Origin: an uncultured Bacteroidales bacterium
Lineage (GTDB): Bacteria > Bacteroidota > Bacteroidia > Bacteroidales > Paludibacteraceae
NCBI GenBank assembly: GCA_902800525.1
Contig: CADCEV010000019.1
Location: 1-53,297 of the forward strand
Length of the DNA stretch: 53,297 bases
Direction of reading: 5' to 3'
Below are positions 52,802 through 53,297 of the stretch, piece after piece. Position 1 is the first letter of the stretch. Every line of letters starts with the position of its first letter. The notes under the pieces are model-generated. The model worked only from the letters and a program-made list of their open reading frames with translations, had not been told where the DNA came from and made no database searches. The position numbers and the translations under genes were made by a program.

Positions 52802-52972
52802 TTGTTTTTTGTTGTTAAATTAATCCCGCCTGTCGGGACAATATTTAATAATGTTAACTTATCGTCTGGGTTTACAGTGGGCTTTCTACCACACTAGCCG
52901 CAGCATTGACCGTCGGTAGGTCGTCGGTAGGCCGTCGGTATCTGCCCTACTGTATCCCTGTCGATTCTTGTT
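52802..52972. other. 171-bp spacer with 11-bp repeats between rpsN and rpsH
   Basis: Three 11-bp units (CGTCGGTAGGT, CGTCGGTAGGC, CGTCGGTATCT) at 52911-52943 and a small CCCGCCTGTCGGGA hairpin near 52826. No gene or promoter is evident. Neighbouring spacers in this operon are mostly under 40 bp. Confidence 0.8.
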
Positions 52973-53242
52973 TTACCAGCTCGCTTTCTTTACTCCGGGG
53001 ATGAGGCCTTTGGAAGCCATCTCGCGGAATTGAATACGGCTGAGACCGAATGCGCGCATGTATCCTTTCGGACGACCGGTCACTTTGCAACGGTTGTGCA
53101 GACGAACGGGCGATGCGTTTTTCGGGAGGGCCTGGAGCCCTACATAGTCACCATCCTTGAGGAGTTGTGCACGTTTAGCTGCGTATTTAGCAACCAATTT
53201 AGCGCGTTTTACCTCGCGGGCTTTCATTGATTCTTTTGCCAT
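52973..53242 (-). CDS. rpsN: Ribosomal protein S14 (zinc-free type)
   Basis: 89 residues. [20 protein letters not shown] start and [29 protein letters not shown] end. Cys-knuckle of the zinc type is absent. Order rplE-rpsN-rpsH is standard. Confidence 0.97.
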   Translation of the reverse strand: MAKESMKAREVKRAKLVAKYAAKRAQLLKDGDYVGLQALPKNASPVRLHNRCKVTGRPKGYMRAFGLSRIQFREMASKGLIPGVKKASW

Positions 53243-53250
53243 AGTCTGAA

Positions 53251-53297
53251 TTACTTTTTAAACGGTAAACCAAACTCACGCAGGAGTGCGAAGCCCT
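53251..53297 (-). CDS. rplE: Ribosomal protein L5, C-terminus only (partial)
   Basis: The last codons read [14 protein letters not shown] then TAA (53251-53253), which matches the end of L5 (ALL..F..PF). The rest lies beyond the window. Confidence 0.85.
   Translation of the reverse strand, partial: GFALLREFGLPFKK

Noticed and set aside
52802-52972. Small gene between rpsN and rpsH
   Set aside because: No frame of useful length; only repeats and a weak hairpin.

Overview
The window looks like part of a chromosome from an uncultured gut or rumen Bacteroidales bacterium. Evidence: many promoters of the Bacteroidetes type (a -7 box TAnnTTTG, usually TACCTTTGCA, with an upstream TTGCATAT-like box), secreted multi-domain starch and xylan enzymes, an S14 to L17 ribosomal run with map and infA placed as in Bacteroidetes, a membrane-anchored AraC regulator and a TPR-transmembrane-AraC regulator. 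No phage, integrase or CRISPR array was seen.

Layout. 1-8312 (minus): two secreted repeat proteins in one operon. The second is a giant protein (at least 2154 residues, cut by the window edge). Directly after its signal peptide it carries a domain about 49% identical, without gaps, to eukaryotic ubiquitin. 8313-10514: a repeat-rich stretch with palindrome arrays, a 21-bp perfect inverted repeat and a RAYT-like Y1 transposase that carries two copies of its own REP-like palindrome in frame. 10585-12346: a Dcu-type C4-dicarboxylate transporter and a candidate small RNA. 12347-24420: one long minus-strand run with four GH13 alpha-amylases or relatives and a non-enzymatic partner protein, followed by two deoxynucleoside kinases and a membrane AraC regulator. 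24650-31277: trmO, tRNA-Phe, a large secreted repeat protein, a GH43 enzyme, an alpha/beta hydrolase, an ICMT-like methyltransferase and a 48-residue cysteine-rich protein. 31759-35435: two lipoproteins, a TPR/AraC regulator and a decayed DUF4062 gene. 35891-40285: a xylB-xylA-xylE xylose operon with a highly structured xylB-xylA spacer. 40455-42982: a secreted S37-like peptidase and a DUF3667 membrane protein. 43140-53297: an archaeal-type AspRS and the spc/alpha ribosomal run, in which rpsD and rpoA are joined into one open frame with no stop codon between them.

How it fits together. The starch cluster (secreted GH13 enzymes with a shared ~100-residue putative carbohydrate-binding module), the GH43 enzyme and the xylose operon fit growth on plant polysaccharides; the Dcu transporter fits succinate-producing anaerobic metabolism. 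Seven secreted proteins of unrelated function end in the same short C-terminal tail, which suggests a shared sorting or processing signal. Short tandem repeats with units of 7, 8, 9 or 11 bp occur across the window, including inside genes and between ribosomal protein genes.
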